A stretch of DNA of 64,000 bases, from the NCBI GenBank assembly GCA_001829415.1, contig MIBE01000053.1:28812-92811 (forward strand), given 5' to 3'. Position numbers and translations under genes: made by a program. The notes beneath the pieces were generated by a model that searched no databases, was not told the DNA's origin, and worked only from the letters and a program-made list of their open reading frames with translations. Positions 30,199 through 38,747 of the stretch are shown in pieces; positions within the stretch are counted from its first letter, which is position 1; every line of letters begins with the position of its first letter. This DNA comes from Spirochaetes bacterium GWF1_51_8 (GTDB lineage: Bacteria; Spirochaetota; Brevinematia; Brevinematales; GWF1-51-8).

Positions 30199-32266
30199 AT
30201 CCCGAACGAAGATAATCCGAAGGCAGGAAATCGAGGATCCCCTTTTTCAGGGACTGATGGGCTGGTTTTTCGAGTTCCGGGTCTTTTTCAAGTATCACCC
30301 TAGCATCCTCACGCGCCACTTTTAACAGCTTCTCGTCACGTAAAAAATCAGCGATCTTTAATTCCGGCATGCCGGACTGCCTCACCCCGAGTATCTCGCC
30401 GGGGCCTCTGAGCTTCAAGTCTTCCTCGGCGATTCGAAATCCGTCGTTCGTCTCCGTCATGATCTTCATTCGCCGGACGGTATCCTCGGAATCGTCGCTG
30501 CCGGTGACAAGGAAGCAATATGACTGGTAAGGCCCCCGTCCGACACGGCCCCGGAACTGATGGAGTTGTGACAGGCCGAATCGCTCCGCGTTTTCGATGA
30601 CCATCACCGTAGAATTCGGTACGTCGATCCCAACCTCGATCACGCTGGTCGAGACAAGGATATGGATTTTGCCCTGTTTGAATTCGGTCATAATCTCGTT
30701 CTTTTCCGCAGGGCGCATTTTACCATGTACGAGGCCGATCGCGAGGTTTTTATAAAAACGCTGGAGCTTGACGAACATTTCCTTTGCGGCCTTACTCTCG
30801 AGGTAGACGGATTCCTCGATCAGCGGATAGATAAAAAACGCCTGCCTGCCGCGTTCGATCTCTTTCTGGATAAAATCGAGCATCACCTCGTACTTCGAGT
30901 GCGTGACCCATTTGGTGGAGATCGGCAGGCGGTGCGACGGAAGTTCGTCGATCAGCGAGACTTCGAGGTCGCCGTAGATGGTGAGAGTCAGCGTTCTCGG
31001 GATCGGCGTCGCGGTCATCACAAGGACGTCGGGCGCGGAAGTCTTCTTGGATAACGCGATCCTCTGTTCCACCCCGAACTTGTGCTGTTCGTCCACGATA
31101 ATCAGGCTGAGGCTTTTAAACTCGATGTCATTCTGGAAAAGGGCGTGCGTCCCTACAGCGAGATTTGCCGAACCGGATTTAAGGAGCTCGTTCGCGGCGG
31201 TTTTTTCGGCGGCGCTTAACGATCCAGTCAGGAGAACAGGCGTCAGGCCCAACGGTTCGGCGATAGTCTTCAGTGTCTCGTAATGCTGAACGGCGAGCAC
31301 CTCGGTCGGAACCATCAACGCGCTCTGGTAACCGTTCTCGGCGCTGAAGATCATCGCGCCCATCGCCACGGTCGTCTTGCCGCTCCCGACATCCCCGTGA
31401 AGGAGCCGGTGCATCGGGTGCGCCGAGCGCATATCGAGGATCGTCTCCTCGAGCGCCTTATACTGCGCCTTTGTCGGTTTGTAGGGAAGCGAGATGAGAT
31501 ATTTCTTCATCAAGTCCTGTTTCTCATACCGGTAGGGTTTTTCCACGGATTGAAAGATAGTGCGCTTTTTTATTACAGCGAGCTGGATCGCGAAAAACTC
31601 CTCGAACGCAAGCCGGAGTTTCGCCCTTTTCAGGAGTTGGGAGTCCTCGGGGTAATGGATATTCCGAAGCGCGTCCTGCTTCCCGAGAATATTGTGCTGT
31701 TTGATCATGTACACGGGAAGCTCGTCGTCGATCTTCGGAAGGAAGATGTCGAGCGTATTGCGGACCATGTTCCGCAGTTCCTTCATATAGAGCTTTTCAG
31801 TCAACTGGTACACCGGCAGGATCGCGCCGAAATTCGATGCGTCCTCGCCCTCGATATATTCCTCGAAATCGAAACCTCCAGCCTGGATTTTGTTGAACTT
31901 ATAGATAAAATGCGCGGTGAGCCAGTACTTCTGCCCGATCTTTAACGACTGGACAAGGTAGGGGCGGTTGAACCCGATCAGGAAGGCTTGGGATTCGCCG
32001 TCCTGCACCGCGATCTTCGGGTGCGGTTTCCGGTTATAGAAGATGCTTTGATGATCGGTGACCGTGACTATCACCGTGACAGGCTTATCCTGCGTCAGGC
32101 TGTCGCGGATCGATTCGACATGGCTCCGGTCTTCATAGCGGAACGGGAAATAGGTCAGGAGATCGTAGACTGAAAATAAATCCAGCTTCGAGAGGAGATT
32201 CTTTTGACGCGAGGTGATATGCTTCTGCGCCCGGAGATCGATGTTGTTCAGTTCATTCAGATACAT
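30197..32266 (-). CDS. recG: ATP-dependent DNA helicase RecG
   Basis: Branch-migration helicase that remodels stalled forks and Holliday junctions. The 689-residue protein has the wedge (OB) domain in its N-terminal part (TVIVTVTDHQSIFYN, IQAGGFDFEEYI), Walker A RLLHGDVGSGKTTVAMGAM, DEQH box VDEQHKFGVEQR, motif III MTATPIPRTLTLTIYGDLE, and motif VI QLHQFRGRVGRG. The C-terminal TRG region GFRIAEEDLKLRGPGEILG is present. Length is normal. It follows the unknown gene at 32284 by 17 bases on the same strand and ends at the shared terminator. Confidence 0.97.
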   Translation of the reverse strand: MYLNELNNIDLRAQKHITSRQKNLLSKLDLFSVYDLLTYFPFRYEDRSHVESIRDSLTQDKPVTVIVTVTDHQSIFYNRKPHPKIAVQDGESQAFLIGFNRPYLVQSLKIGQKYWLTAHFIYKFNKIQAGGFDFEEYIEGEDASNFGAILPVYQLTEKLYMKELRNMVRNTLDIFLPKIDDELPVYMIKQHNILGKQDALRNIHYPEDSQLLKRAKLRLAFEEFFAIQLAVIKKRTIFQSVEKPYRYEKQDLMKKYLISLPYKPTKAQYKALEETILDMRSAHPMHRLLHGDVGSGKTTVAMGAMIFSAENGYQSALMVPTEVLAVQHYETLKTIAEPLGLTPVLLTGSLSAAEKTAANELLKSGSANLAVGTHALFQNDIEFKSLSLIIVDEQHKFGVEQRIALSKKTSAPDVLVMTATPIPRTLTLTIYGDLEVSLIDELPSHRLPISTKWVTHSKYEVMLDFIQKEIERGRQAFFIYPLIEESVYLESKAAKEMFVKLQRFYKNLAIGLVHGKMRPAEKNEIMTEFKQGKIHILVSTSVIEVGIDVPNSTVMVIENAERFGLSQLHQFRGRVGRGPYQSYCFLVTGSDDSEDTVRRMKIMTETNDGFRIAEEDLKLRGPGEILGVRQSGMPELKIADFLRDEKLLKVAREDARVILEKDPELEKPAHQSLKKGILDFLPSDYLRSG

Positions 32267-32283
32267 GGATTCCGCCCGTTATG

Positions 32284-33783
32284 CTATTCCTGCGATAAGC
32301 GGAAGGTTTGTTCTTTTTTCCAGAGCTCGTTGTAGTAAAATCCCTTCAGGCTGAGCTTTTCCTTGAGGTCGTCGGGGAAGGGTACGAAGCGCCAGAAGAT
32401 ATAGCGGACGTCCTTATGCAGTTTTTGGATACCCTGCGCTTCCTTTGAGAGCCAGAGCATATAGTCTTCGATGAAGGCCGTCTTGATGTCGCCCTTCAGT
32501 TTTTCTTTCGTGAAGTATTCATAGTAACGGCCGGTCAGGCCTTCGTCCATCCAGTGATATGACGCGAGTTCCTTCGCGGTCTGCCAACGGAAATCCGCCA
32601 GCGCCATTTGGATAGTCAGATCGGGGATTCTCGTGAAGATCGGGATGGCGATTCTTCCTTTACTTGTCGCCTTGTTGTACTTATCGTATGGTTCCCAGCA
32701 GATGCCGAAATTACCGTAGCCGGGCACGAGGATGAGATAGGGCAGAATGCGGTTGGTCGCCTGACGGAATGTGCGGGAGAACACCGACCCGTCGAGCCCT
32801 TCCACCCCCGCGAGCCTGTCGACCACGGACGATTTGAAGTTATATTCACGGGTTTCCTTCGGGATGAACGCCGACGTCAGGATTGGGAAATGGTTCCCCT
32901 GACGGCCTACGCACATCTTGATCATCTGGCGGAGCGCACCGGCTTCGTTCTCTATTGTGCGCGCGTCCACTTCGTAGAGCTGGGGCGTCATGCCCTCGCC
33001 GTCCTGCCCGGACGCCTGCACCATCTGTTTTTCCATCTCGTTCACTTCTTCAAACTTGCTCGAGTAGTTATTCCGCGCAAGCTGCATTTCCTTTTGGAGC
33101 CTGCGGAGTTCGCGGCTGATTTCAGGGAGTTCTTCCAGCTTCGCGAGCTGGTCGTCGGAATAGATATCCGGCATGGCGAGAAGTTGTTCGTTCGGGTGAT
33201 TGACAATCAGGTTCGCTATCGATAAAAGGTTTTCCTCGACAAGTTTCCTTTTTTCTAAAAGGTTCTGGTAGTTCAGGCGTTCCGCTTCGGCCGCACCCAC
33301 TATTCTCTCATATTTGGAACGGTTGCCCGACGGGTCGTCGCCACCGCTGCTTCCGCCGACAGTGGAGAGCTTTTTCTGCTTCGGCTGTTCGTCGGTCATA
33401 CTGGGCTTGACTTTTCCCTCGGCGACCGCGATCAGCCATTCGTCGATATAGTATACTGTAGTATCGGGATCGTTTTCGTCTTTTGGGCGGCTGAGAATCA
33501 TCTTCTGGTCGTCGGCGTTGAGGTAACGCATATCCAGACAGCCGAAACGAAGGAGGAGCCGCTTCTGGGCGGGCATATCGGGACTGACCTTCTTCGCGAC
33601 CTCGGTATAGACTTGCCAGAATGTGGTGGCAAGACGTTCCCTATAGACGACTTTTTCGTCTTTGTCCTGGCTGTCGCGGTACTTAGCCTGAAGATTGAGC
33701 AGACGATCGACCAGCTCGGGATCTTCTCCCTCGAGGGCTTTTTTAAGAAAGCCGTCGGGCAATGAATCGTACAATTTCCCCAT
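32284..33783 (-). CDS. Uncharacterised cytoplasmic protein with central coiled coil
   Basis: A 499-residue protein without signal peptide or membrane segments. The first 130 residues are helical (YDSLPDGFLKKALEGEDPEL, ERLATTFWQVYTEVAKKV). A Gly/Ser linker (GGSSGGDDPSG) leads to a coiled coil around 155-265 (AEAERLNYQNLLEKRKLVEE, EISRELRRLQKEMQLARNN). The C-terminal 220 residues form a distinct domain with conserved-looking Trp/Tyr positions (YGNFGICWEPYDKYNK, RYIFWRFVPFPDDLKEK). I do not recognise the family; it has the look of a conserved spirochaete hypothetical. It has its own promoter and lies upstream of recG, 17 bases apart. Confidence 0.75.
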   Translation of the reverse strand: MGKLYDSLPDGFLKKALEGEDPELVDRLLNLQAKYRDSQDKDEKVVYRERLATTFWQVYTEVAKKVSPDMPAQKRLLLRFGCLDMRYLNADDQKMILSRPKDENDPDTTVYYIDEWLIAVAEGKVKPSMTDEQPKQKKLSTVGGSSGGDDPSGNRSKYERIVGAAEAERLNYQNLLEKRKLVEENLLSIANLIVNHPNEQLLAMPDIYSDDQLAKLEELPEISRELRRLQKEMQLARNNYSSKFEEVNEMEKQMVQASGQDGEGMTPQLYEVDARTIENEAGALRQMIKMCVGRQGNHFPILTSAFIPKETREYNFKSSVVDRLAGVEGLDGSVFSRTFRQATNRILPYLILVPGYGNFGICWEPYDKYNKATSKGRIAIPIFTRIPDLTIQMALADFRWQTAKELASYHWMDEGLTGRYYEYFTKEKLKGDIKTAFIEDYMLWLSKEAQGIQKLHKDVRYIFWRFVPFPDDLKEKLSLKGFYYNELWKKEQTFRLSQE

Positions 33784-33815
33784 CGTATCCTCTTATATCC
33801 GTATCTTATCACAGT

Positions 33816-33843
33816 ATCTTAAAATAAATCATTGTAATGTCAA
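33816..33843 (-). promoter_or_regulatory. Promoter of the 499-residue gene and recG
   Basis: On the minus strand TTGACA, 16 bases, TAAGAT, about 33 bases before the start at 33783 and just after the trmJ-like stop. Confidence 0.6.
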
Positions 33844-33847
33844 GTAT

Positions 33848-34600
33848 TTATTCATTTTCAGGTTTCCCGCGGCCGTCTTCTTTTTCCGCGAGATCCTTCC
33901 GCATCTGGATAATCATTCCGTTGACGCGCTGGAAGAGATTCCTGATAATCACCGTATCGTAATGGTCAAGTCCGGCGCGGTGGAGGATTTTATTGAGATA
34001 CTTCCGGAGGCGCCATTCGGGCACCAGCCTGAAGTAATCGAGGTTTTCGAGGGTGGCGACGATATCCTTGAGCATCGCGTCGAACTCCTCACGGGGCGCG
34101 GTCTTGCGGACATGAGTCCCGCCGACTTCGAGCGTCATATAGAGTTCGTAAAGCGCGACCATGACCGCCTGCGACAGGTTTAGCGAAGGGAACTCCTCGG
34201 TGCTCGGTATGTAGCACATCAGGTCGCAATCGAGAATGTCCTCGTTCGAGAGCCCGTGCTTCTCGTTGCCGAACACGAGGCAGATATTCTTATCGCGGAG
34301 CGGGATGAGATAATTCGCGAGTTCGCGGATACTGTAGTCGCGCTTACGCCATTGGCCTTCCCGGCGGCTGAACGCCACACGGATATCGCTTCCGGCGAAC
34401 GCGCCTGCGAGCGAGGTCTCGGTCTCAGCGTTCAGCAGAATGCTTTTCGCATGCACCGAATGGTTGAGAGCGTTCTCGGAAACCGTGTCGCACTTCGGAT
34501 TGACAAACACGAGTCGTTTGACCCCGGTGTTCATCATCGCGCGCGCGACCGCCCCGACATTACCTTCACCCTCAGGTTCGACCAAAATCACCGTTATCAT
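33848..34600 (-). CDS. trmJ: TrmH/SpoU-family RNA 2'-O-methyltransferase, TrmJ-like
   Basis: A SPOUT-fold enzyme that 2'-O-methylates RNA. The N-terminus VILVEPEGEGNVGAVARAMMNTG is motif 1 (normally PxNxGAxAR; here EGNVGAVARA), followed by LVFVNP; motif 2 is NICLVFGNEKHGLSNEDI and motif 3 is CYIPSTEEFPSLNLSQAVMVALYEL. This order and the C-terminal helical extension (about residues 165-240) match TrmJ, which modifies position 32 of tRNAs; the exact target is not proven. Length 250 residues is typical. It overlaps the upstream response-regulator gene by four bases. Confidence 0.88.
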   Translation of the reverse strand: MITVILVEPEGEGNVGAVARAMMNTGVKRLVFVNPKCDTVSENALNHSVHAKSILLNAETETSLAGAFAGSDIRVAFSRREGQWRKRDYSIRELANYLIPLRDKNICLVFGNEKHGLSNEDILDCDLMCYIPSTEEFPSLNLSQAVMVALYELYMTLEVGGTHVRKTAPREEFDAMLKDIVATLENLDYFRLVPEWRLRKYLNKILHRAGLDHYDTVIIRNLFQRVNGMIIQMRKDLAEKEDGRGKPENE

Positions 34601-34974
34601 TCTCTCGAACCCATCACAGAATTGACGACTTCACTGAAATGCTGGAGGCTGAACGGTTTCAGTAGAAGGGCGTGGATCAGTTTTTCCGGGCGGTTCCGGT
34701 TGGTTTCGTCGATATCGATAGATTCGCCCGACGAGAGCAGGATTGGAAGATCGGGATTAATCTCTTTGATCTTATGCGCAAGCATAATTCCCGGGATATC
34801 CGGGAGATTGAGGTCGAGGATAGCGAGGCCGATTCTATCGGGGAACGCTTTCATGCAATTGAGCGCTTGAGTCCCGTTGGAACACTCGATCACATCATAG
34901 TTAAGGTATTGGAGATAACGCGAGACGAGACGGAGAACCATCTCCTCGTCGTCGGCTAATAATACTTGTTTCAA
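34597..34974 (-). CDS. Single-domain response regulator (CheY-like)
   Basis: A stand-alone receiver domain of 125 residues. Acidic pocket residues are in VLLADDEEMVL, the phospho-accepting aspartate is in LAILDLNLPDIPG, the conserved Ser is in ILLSSGES and the lysine in LLLKPFS. No output domain follows. I prefer the TTG at 34974, giving MKQVLLADDE: AAAGGG lies nine bases upstream of it, but only a base or none from the ATG at 34983. Both start in the same frame. The stop overlaps the trmJ-like start by four bases. No histidine kinase is near. Confidence 0.85.
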   Translation of the reverse strand: MKQVLLADDEEMVLRLVSRYLQYLNYDVIECSNGTQALNCMKAFPDRIGLAILDLNLPDIPGIMLAHKIKEINPDLPILLSSGESIDIDETNRNRPEKLIHALLLKPFSLQHFSEVVNSVMGSRE

Positions 34975-35054
34975 ACAACACATCCCTTTCTGTATATATT
35001 ATTATAACATATTTTCAAAAAAATAAAAATTATTTAGGGATTTCACGGAAATAA

Positions 35055-35082
35055 TTGCAATAAAAAATATTTCTGATATAAT
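35055..35082 (+). promoter_or_regulatory. Promoter of the V-ATPase operon
   Basis: TTGCAA at 35055-35060, 16 bases, TATAAT at 35077-35082, with TGA just before the -10 box (extended -10). It is 29 bases before the first ATG; GGAGG is the ribosome site. Confidence 0.75.
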
Positions 35083-35111
35083 GTAAGGGATAAAATAATC
35101 GGAGGAAGACC

Positions 35112-35603
35112 ATGATGAATATAGTGCTTGTGATCGCTACGCTATTCATAGTTATTTTAATTGTATCGGGGGTTTATTTTATCTTCATGAAAAAAGTGCC
35201 CAGCGGAAAGGCAAGAACCTTACTGACCGGAAGCGCGGGTATCTCTATGGTACTAATGATTATACTTGCCATCATCATGCTCTCGACAGTCAATAACAAG
35301 ATGCACGCACAGGAGACCGCGGGTCAGGCATCCGCACAGGTCGAAGGTGCACAGCATGTCGCTCCGCCCGCCAAGGCTCCTCTCGATCCGGTTGCGGGAT
35401 TGGGCTTTCTTGCCGCCGGTCTCGCCGTGGGCTTGGGTTCTATCGGAGCAGGTATCGCAGTGGGTATGTCCGCGTCGGCCGCCTTGGGCGCGATCTCGGA
35501 AGACCCCAGCATCTTCGGTAAAAGTATCCTTTACATAGGTATGGCTGAAGGTATCGCCATCTACGGGCTTATCATCGCCATCATGATATTGGGTAAACTA
35601 TAG
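35112..35603 (+). CDS. atpK: V-type ATPase subunit K (proteolipid ring)
   Basis: Membrane rotor ring subunit of the A/V-type ATPase. The 163-residue sequence has four hydrophobic segments. The second hairpin carries the Gly/Ala-rich helix (AVGLGSIGAGIAVGMSASAALG) and the ion-binding glutamate in YIGMAEGIAIYGL. The first hairpin (IATLFIVILIVSGVYFIF, GISMVLMIILAIIML) lacks the Gly-rich pattern and the glutamate, so each subunit should have one ion site in four helices. A Pro/Ala/Gln loop joins the hairpins. The residues around the Glu do not let me decide between protons and sodium. It is first of eleven genes, an order that differs from Treponema, where K is usually last. Confidence 0.93.
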   Translation: MMNIVLVIATLFIVILIVSGVYFIFMKKVPSGKARTLLTGSAGISMVLMIILAIIMLSTVNNKMHAQETAGQASAQVEGAQHVAPPAKAPLDPVAGLGFLAAGLAVGLGSIGAGIAVGMSASAALGAISEDPSIFGKSILYIGMAEGIAIYGLIIAIMILGKL

Positions 35604-35610
35604 AGGTTTT

Positions 35611-35916
35611 ATGAAAACCGTGGTATTAGGAGACAAGTATACCGTTCTCCTTTTTTCATTCGCGGGACTGGAAGGCCGGATAGTAGAGAACGAGGCCCAG
35701 GCTATCGAGCAGGTCAAGGATATCCGGCGTAATAAGGAATACGGGTTAATGATCGTGACGGAACGGATCGCGCAGTGGGCGAACACCTGGATCAATAAGA
35801 CGAGGTTTTCGAAGTCCAATCTGCTGATCGTGGAAGTTCCCGACCGGAGCGGTCATATCGAGACGGGGAAATCCTTGTCCGACTTTATCCGTGAAGCTGT
35901 CGGTATTAGAATCTGA
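35611..35916 (+). CDS. atpF: V-type ATPase subunit F
   Basis: Small central-stalk subunit (101 residues) that joins subunit D in the rotor. The family pattern is visible: VVLGDKYTVLLFSFAGL at the start, EYGLMIVTERIAQW in the middle and LLIVEVPDRSGH before a C-terminal helix. It begins seven bases after the subunit K stop, and subunit E follows 18 bases later. The length is normal. Confidence 0.88.
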   Translation: MKTVVLGDKYTVLLFSFAGLEGRIVENEAQAIEQVKDIRRNKEYGLMIVTERIAQWANTWINKTRFSKSNLLIVEVPDRSGHIETGKSLSDFIREAVGIRI

Positions 35917-35934
35917 TATTCAGGCAGGGTTTTC

Positions 35935-36525
35935 ATGGGATTAAAAGAAATATTGGAAGAGATCGGAAAAGAATCCGACGAACGGGCTCTGACTGTTATT
36001 AACGAGGCGAAGGTCAAAGCCGCGCAGATAGTCGCCCAGAAGATCGACGAGCTCGAAGAGTATTACCGTAAGAAACGCGAAGCGTTTATGAACGATATAG
36101 AGCGCGAAGAAAGAAAAGTATTCGCTAAAGTGGAACTGGACGCGCAGAAAGAACTCAACATTATCGATAATGAAATTATCGAAACCACCCTATCCGAAGC
36201 CTTTACCGAAATCGTCGACCGTCTGAAAAAAGACGAAAAACTTTATCTCTCATTTTTACAGAGGATGGTCGAACAGGCCGTCAAGGTTCTCGGTAAGAAG
36301 GAAGTGGTTGTTTCGCTTAACAGCGACGACGCTAATCTTTTTAAAAAACTCTCGGAACAGACCAAAGTAAAAATTACCCTCGGAGAACCCGCGCATATCC
36401 GCGCCGGGATTATCTGTTCCGCGAAGGATTCTCCCGTGTTTATCGATAACTCGCTGGCTTCGATCTTACGCGACCTGAAACCGGAGTTTATCCGTCTGAT
36501 CGTTTCCGAACTCGCACAGAAGTAG
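35935..36525 (+). CDS. atpE: V-type ATPase subunit E
   Basis: Peripheral-stalk subunit of 196 residues. The N-terminal half is a long amphipathic coiled coil (ALTVINEAKVKAAQIVAQKI, YYRKKREAFMNDIEREER), the C-terminal half a compact alpha/beta head (KVLGKKEVVVSLNSDD, AGIICSAKDSPVFIDNSLAS) that docks on the catalytic head. The ORF starts at 35935 with GCAGGG upstream and lies eight bases before atpA. It should pair with the coiled-coil G/H-like protein at 41246. Confidence 0.9.
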   Translation: MGLKEILEEIGKESDERALTVINEAKVKAAQIVAQKIDELEEYYRKKREAFMNDIEREERKVFAKVELDAQKELNIIDNEIIETTLSEAFTEIVDRLKKDEKLYLSFLQRMVEQAVKVLGKKEVVVSLNSDDANLFKKLSEQTKVKITLGEPAHIRAGIICSAKDSPVFIDNSLASILRDLKPEFIRLIVSELAQK

Positions 36526-36533
36526 AGGAATAT

Positions 36534-38309
36534 ATGATAGAAAATGCAGTCGGTACAATTACCCGTGTTAACGGCCCGCTTGTCGAAGCAAAACTGAATA
36601 CCATGGTACAGATGATGGAGCTTGTTCAGGTGTCGGAATGGCGCCTGATCGGCGAAGTCCTCGGTATCGATGACGATATCGCGAATATTCAGGTCTACGA
36701 AGACACAAGCGGCGTCAAGCCGGGCGATTTGATCTACGGGACGGGTTTACCGTTGTCCGTGGAACTCGGGCCGGGATTGATCGGCAACGTGTTCGACGGC
36801 ATCCAGCGCCCGTTGGAGCATATCGCCGAAATCAGCGGTATTTATATCGGGCGAGGGATCAATATCCCGTCATTAGATAGAAAGAAAAAATGGGGATTCA
36901 AGCCGGTTGTTAAGACGGGCGACATAGTCAAACAAGGCACGATTATCGGTGTCGTACAGGAATCCTCGCTGATCGAACATAGAATCCTCATCCCCCCGAA
37001 GGTCGAGGGGAAAGTGGTCAAGATAGTTTCCGAAGGCGATTACCTTGTCGATGAGGTGATGGCGGTGATCCATACCCCGTTCGGTGAAAATGTCGAGGTC
37101 AAGATGTACCAGCGCTGGCCTGTGAAGTTCCCGAGGCCTGTCGCGGAACGTATGATTCCCACCATCCCGCTTCTCACCGGACAGCGTATCGTCGATACGT
37201 TCTTCCCGATGGCGAAGGGCGGGACTGCCGCGATCCCGGGCGGTTTCGGCACCGGGAAAACAATCACCCAGCACCAGCTCGCGAAATGGGCCGACGCGCA
37301 GGTAATTGTCTATATCGGGTGCGGCGAGCGCGGTAACGAGATCACCGAAGTGCTCGAAGAGTTCCCGAAGCTGATCGATCCCCGGACGAACAAGCCGCTG
37401 ATCGAGCGCACGGTATTGATCGCGAACACGTCGAACATGCCGGTGACCGCCCGTGAAGCGTCTATCTATACAGGAATTACCCTCGCGGAATACTACCGCG
37501 ATATGGGATACGATGTCGCGTTGATGGCGGACTCATCTTCCCGTTGGGCGGAAGCCCTGCGCGAACTGTCCGGCCGTCTCGAGGAAATGCCCGCCGAAGA
37601 AGGCTTTCCGGCATACCTCGGCTCACGCCTCGCGGCGTTCTACGAGCGCGCGGGGTACACGAAGACCCTTTCGGGCAAGACCGGCTCGATCACCGTTATC
37701 GGAGCGGTATCTCCTCCCGGAGGCGACTTCTCGGAACCTGTCACTCAGAACACGAAGCGTTTCGTGCGCTGTTTCTGGGAACTCGACAAGTCCCTCGCGA
37801 GCGCCCGCCATTACCCGTCGATCAACTGGATCCGCAGTTACAGCGAGTACGGAGACGCGTGCGAAGGCTGGTGGGTACAGAACGTGTCGCGCAAGTATAA
37901 AGAAATCAGGAACCGCGCGTACGAGATATTGCAGAAGGAAGAGCATCTCCAGAAGATCGTGAAGCTGGTCGGCCCGGACGCGTTGCCCGACTCCGAACGC
38001 CTCGTGATCGAAACCGCGAGAATCATCAAGCTCGGTTTCCTCCAGCAGAGCGCGTACGACGATATCGATATGTACACCTCTCCCCAGAAACAATTGCGAA
38101 TTCTCGAAGTGATCCTGAAGTTCCACGAGCGCGCGGGCGAGATCGTCCGTATGGGCGCGCCGATATTCGAAATAAAGGAAATGAGCACGATCTCGAAGAT
38201 CATCCGTATCAAGATGACCGTCCCGAACGAGGACCTTACCGAGATCGGGAAGATAGAAGACTCGATGATGAAGGAATTTGAAGATATAGAAGAAATCTAT
38301 AAAGAATAG
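36534..38309 (+). CDS. atpA: V-type ATPase catalytic subunit A
   Basis: Catalytic nucleotide-binding subunit, 591 residues. The P-loop is GGFGTGKTITQHQ (residues about 234-246), followed by VIVYIGCGERGNEITEVL with the catalytic glutamate region, and ALMADSSSRWAEALRELSGR further on. The family-specific non-homologous region is present (KVEGKVVKIVSEGDYLV). The N-terminal barrel starts GTITRVNGPLVEAKL. Length and motifs are normal. It converts ATP hydrolysis to rotation or the reverse; the direction in this organism cannot be read from the sequence. It is followed 14 bases later by the unusual small gene. Confidence 0.97.
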   Translation: MIENAVGTITRVNGPLVEAKLNTMVQMMELVQVSEWRLIGEVLGIDDDIANIQVYEDTSGVKPGDLIYGTGLPLSVELGPGLIGNVFDGIQRPLEHIAEISGIYIGRGINIPSLDRKKKWGFKPVVKTGDIVKQGTIIGVVQESSLIEHRILIPPKVEGKVVKIVSEGDYLVDEVMAVIHTPFGENVEVKMYQRWPVKFPRPVAERMIPTIPLLTGQRIVDTFFPMAKGGTAAIPGGFGTGKTITQHQLAKWADAQVIVYIGCGERGNEITEVLEEFPKLIDPRTNKPLIERTVLIANTSNMPVTAREASIYTGITLAEYYRDMGYDVALMADSSSRWAEALRELSGRLEEMPAEEGFPAYLGSRLAAFYERAGYTKTLSGKTGSITVIGAVSPPGGDFSEPVTQNTKRFVRCFWELDKSLASARHYPSINWIRSYSEYGDACEGWWVQNVSRKYKEIRNRAYEILQKEEHLQKIVKLVGPDALPDSERLVIETARIIKLGFLQQSAYDDIDMYTSPQKQLRILEVILKFHERAGEIVRMGAPIFEIKEMSTISKIIRIKMTVPNEDLTEIGKIEDSMMKEFEDIEEIYKE

Positions 38310-38323
38310 AGGCCGGTCGCTTT

Positions 38324-38722
38324 ATGAATAAGATCGGAGAGTTCAAGGAATTAGTATATATGCTCAAGTACGCTTGCGAGCATGCTGAGAGCGAGATCGA
38401 AGTGGGAGCGGTATTTCACCGTTTCACATCCTGCTTCGACCTTCTGCACGGGATTGTCGCGGAACTCGCGGAATGCCGGGGGATAGGCACCGGTTCGGTT
38501 AGGGAGTGTTTTATTCAGGCGCTTCACTCGGGTATCATCCCGGAGGAAGTTTTCCCGTTGCCGATGCTCGACGACCGTGAGGATATCCGTAACGGCAGCG
38601 CCGAGTCTCACGCGAGCGAAGTGTTCGACAGGATCGGCGGAATATACATCCCGGCGCTCGTAGAGATGGCCGAACAGTTGGACGCCGAGTGGGGCGAGGA
38701 AAATTCCATTGAAGCGGAATAA
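38324..38722 (+). CDS. HEPN-type (HI0074/nucleotidyltransferase-substrate-binding-like) protein in the V-ATPase operon
   Basis: A 132-residue helical protein between subunits A and B. Its pattern, [19 protein letters not shown], then [15 protein letters not shown], then [20 protein letters not shown] and [13 protein letters not shown], parallels the HI0074-like family, in which an RFEFTFEL helix, an SPREVIREAF helix and an MLEDRNLTSHTY motif recur. Those proteins partner with MNT nucleotidyltransferases; none is next to it. The catalytic-looking R-x-H motif is changed ([12 protein letters not shown]). Position between A and B suggests an assembly or regulatory role. Other spirochaetes have an unrelated DUF2764 gene in the operon. 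Homology is by eye only. Confidence 0.5.
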   Translation: MNKIGEFKELVYMLKYACEHAESEIEVGAVFHRFTSCFDLLHGIVAELAECRGIGTGSVRECFIQALHSGIIPEEVFPLPMLDDREDIRNGSAESHASEVFDRIGGIYIPALVEMAEQLDAEWGEENSIEAE

Positions 38723-38747
38723 ACGCGATAGAAATGACGAGGGATAT

